DNA of 6,715 bases, from NCBI GenBank assembly GCA_018500065.2, contig JAHBAO020000047.1, positions 1-6,715 of the forward strand, written 5' to 3'. Source of the stretch: Octadecabacter sp. (GTDB lineage: Bacteria > Pseudomonadota > Alphaproteobacteria > Rhodobacterales > Rhodobacteraceae). The notes below the pieces were generated by a model. It searched no databases. It was not told the DNA's origin and was given only the letters and a program-made list of their open reading frames with translations. Positions within the stretch are counted from its first letter, which is position 1; every line of letters starts with the position of its first letter. Both the position numbers and the translations under genes were made by a program. Below, piece by piece: positions 6,100 to 6,715 of the stretch.

Positions 6100-6715
6100 T
6101 CAGGACATTTCCTCTTGGTTGATCTGCTTGATCAGGTCCCAGACGTGATCTTCCAGAATGCCGCGTTGTACTTTGCCAATGGCAGACAAAGGGATCTTGT
6201 CGATGGATGTCATGAACTCTGGCCACTTGGCCCTGTCCAGCCCGATACCCTTGCAATGATCACGCAGATCATCAAGCGACACATCGTTTTCCTCAACGAC
6301 GACCGCCGCCAGTCGCGATCCAAGACGGTCATCAGGATAGCCGACAACCGCCACGTCTTTGACGCAAGAATGGCTGAGCAGCGTGTTCTCGATCTCAAGC
6401 GGCGAGATGTTTTCGCCGCCCCGCAGGATGATATCCTGTGCGCGTCCGATCATCTTGATATAGCCGTCCTCACGCTGATCACAGGCATCACCGGTTTGAT
6501 ACCAGCCATCATCGTGCAGCCGCCCGTTGGGATCACCGCTCCAATAGCGTTTCATCATCTGCTCGGGGCTGTGAAGCTGCAATTCGCCGTCGATTACCCG
6601 GGTCTTAGTGCCGGGCAAGGCCGTGCCGTCGGTTTCCAGCCGTTTGCTAAACTCGGCATCCAAAGGAACAGCGGTCACCGCGCCTGCCTCGGACGTCCCG
6701 AAATAGGACCAAACC
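6100..6715 (-). CDS. AMP-forming acyl-CoA synthetase, C-terminal part (5' end beyond the window)
   Basis: The frame is open to the right edge, so only the last roughly 205 residues are seen. A GTG at 6678 is internal, because the residues before it (VWSYFGTSEAG) are the conserved A5 motif (YGTSE) of the ANL adenylating superfamily. Next come DGWYQTGD (A7), GRAQDIILRGGENISPLEIE (A8, hinge to the mobile C-terminal domain) and PLSAIGKVQRGIL (A10), whose GK lysine catalyses adenylation. The enzyme activates a carboxylic acid with ATP to an acyl-AMP and then to the CoA thioester. All visible catalytic motifs are intact. The substrate pocket lies mostly in the missing N-terminal part, so fatty, aromatic or other acids cannot be told apart. 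It is the first visible gene of the operon and ends one base before the thioesterase ATG. The stop is TGA at 6100-6102. Confidence 0.93.
   Translation of the reverse strand, partial: VWSYFGTSEAGAVTAVPLDAEFSKRLETDGTALPGTKTRVIDGELQLHSPEQMMKRYWSGDPNGRLHDDGWYQTGDACDQREDGYIKMIGRAQDIILRGGENISPLEIENTLLSHSCVKDVAVVGYPDDRLGSRLAAVVVEENDVSLDDLRDHCKGIGLDRAKWPEFMTSIDKIPLSAIGKVQRGILEDHVWDLIKQINQEEMS

Noticed and set aside
6100..6678. A complete 192-residue protein starting at the GTG at 6678
   Set aside because: The frame stays open to the window edge and the upstream residues form the A5 motif of acyl-CoA synthetases. The GTG is an internal valine codon.
1..6715. CRISPR arrays, tRNA or rRNA genes, riboswitches, long direct repeats, an internal promoter
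   Set aside because: No regularly spaced repeats or cloverleaf-like segments were seen. The genes are packed with gaps of 19 bases or less, leaving no room for a separate leader or an obvious promoter.

Overview
The window looks like part of a proteobacterial chromosome, most likely from an alphaproteobacterium (Rhodobacterales-like). It is moderately GC-rich with tightly packed, overlapping genes. The evidence is the protein style, the stand-alone CofE, and an IS30 transposase fragment of a type common in alphaproteobacteria. This placement is inferred from sequence reading, not from a search.

Every gene is on the minus strand, so the window reads from high to low coordinates. At the right edge is the C-terminal part of an acyl-CoA synthetase (6715-6100, entering from outside). 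One base later comes a hotdog-fold thioesterase (6098-5658). Then follow an F420:NADP+ oxidoreductase (npdG/fno, 5640-4957) and a full set of coenzyme F420 biosynthesis genes: cofE (4937-4158), cofD (4161-3214), cofC (3217-2555) and the fused cofG-cofH gene fbiC (2558-216). The four biosynthesis genes are joined by 4-base stop/start overlaps, and no gap between genes exceeds 19 bases. The seven genes therefore look like one polycistronic operon whose promoter lies outside the window, to the right.

The enzymes form a pathway. FbiC makes the deazaflavin chromophore Fo from a tyrosine-derived and a ribityl-aminouracil precursor. CofC activates a three-carbon phosphoacid with GTP, CofD transfers it to Fo, and CofE adds the gamma-glutamyl tail. 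NpdG exchanges hydride between F420 and NADP(H). The acyl-CoA synthetase and thioesterase are not F420 biosynthesis enzymes. Their position suggests that this F420 supply may serve a CoA-thioester pathway encoded further upstream.

The left end (1 to about 157) is a 5'-truncated IS30-family transposase, which continues beyond the window. It starts abruptly about 60 bases after the fbiC stop codon, so the operon ends at an old mobile-element junction. A weak terminator-like hairpin lies between the two. No tRNA, rRNA, CRISPR array or riboswitch was seen, and no stretch over 300 bases lacks a gene.
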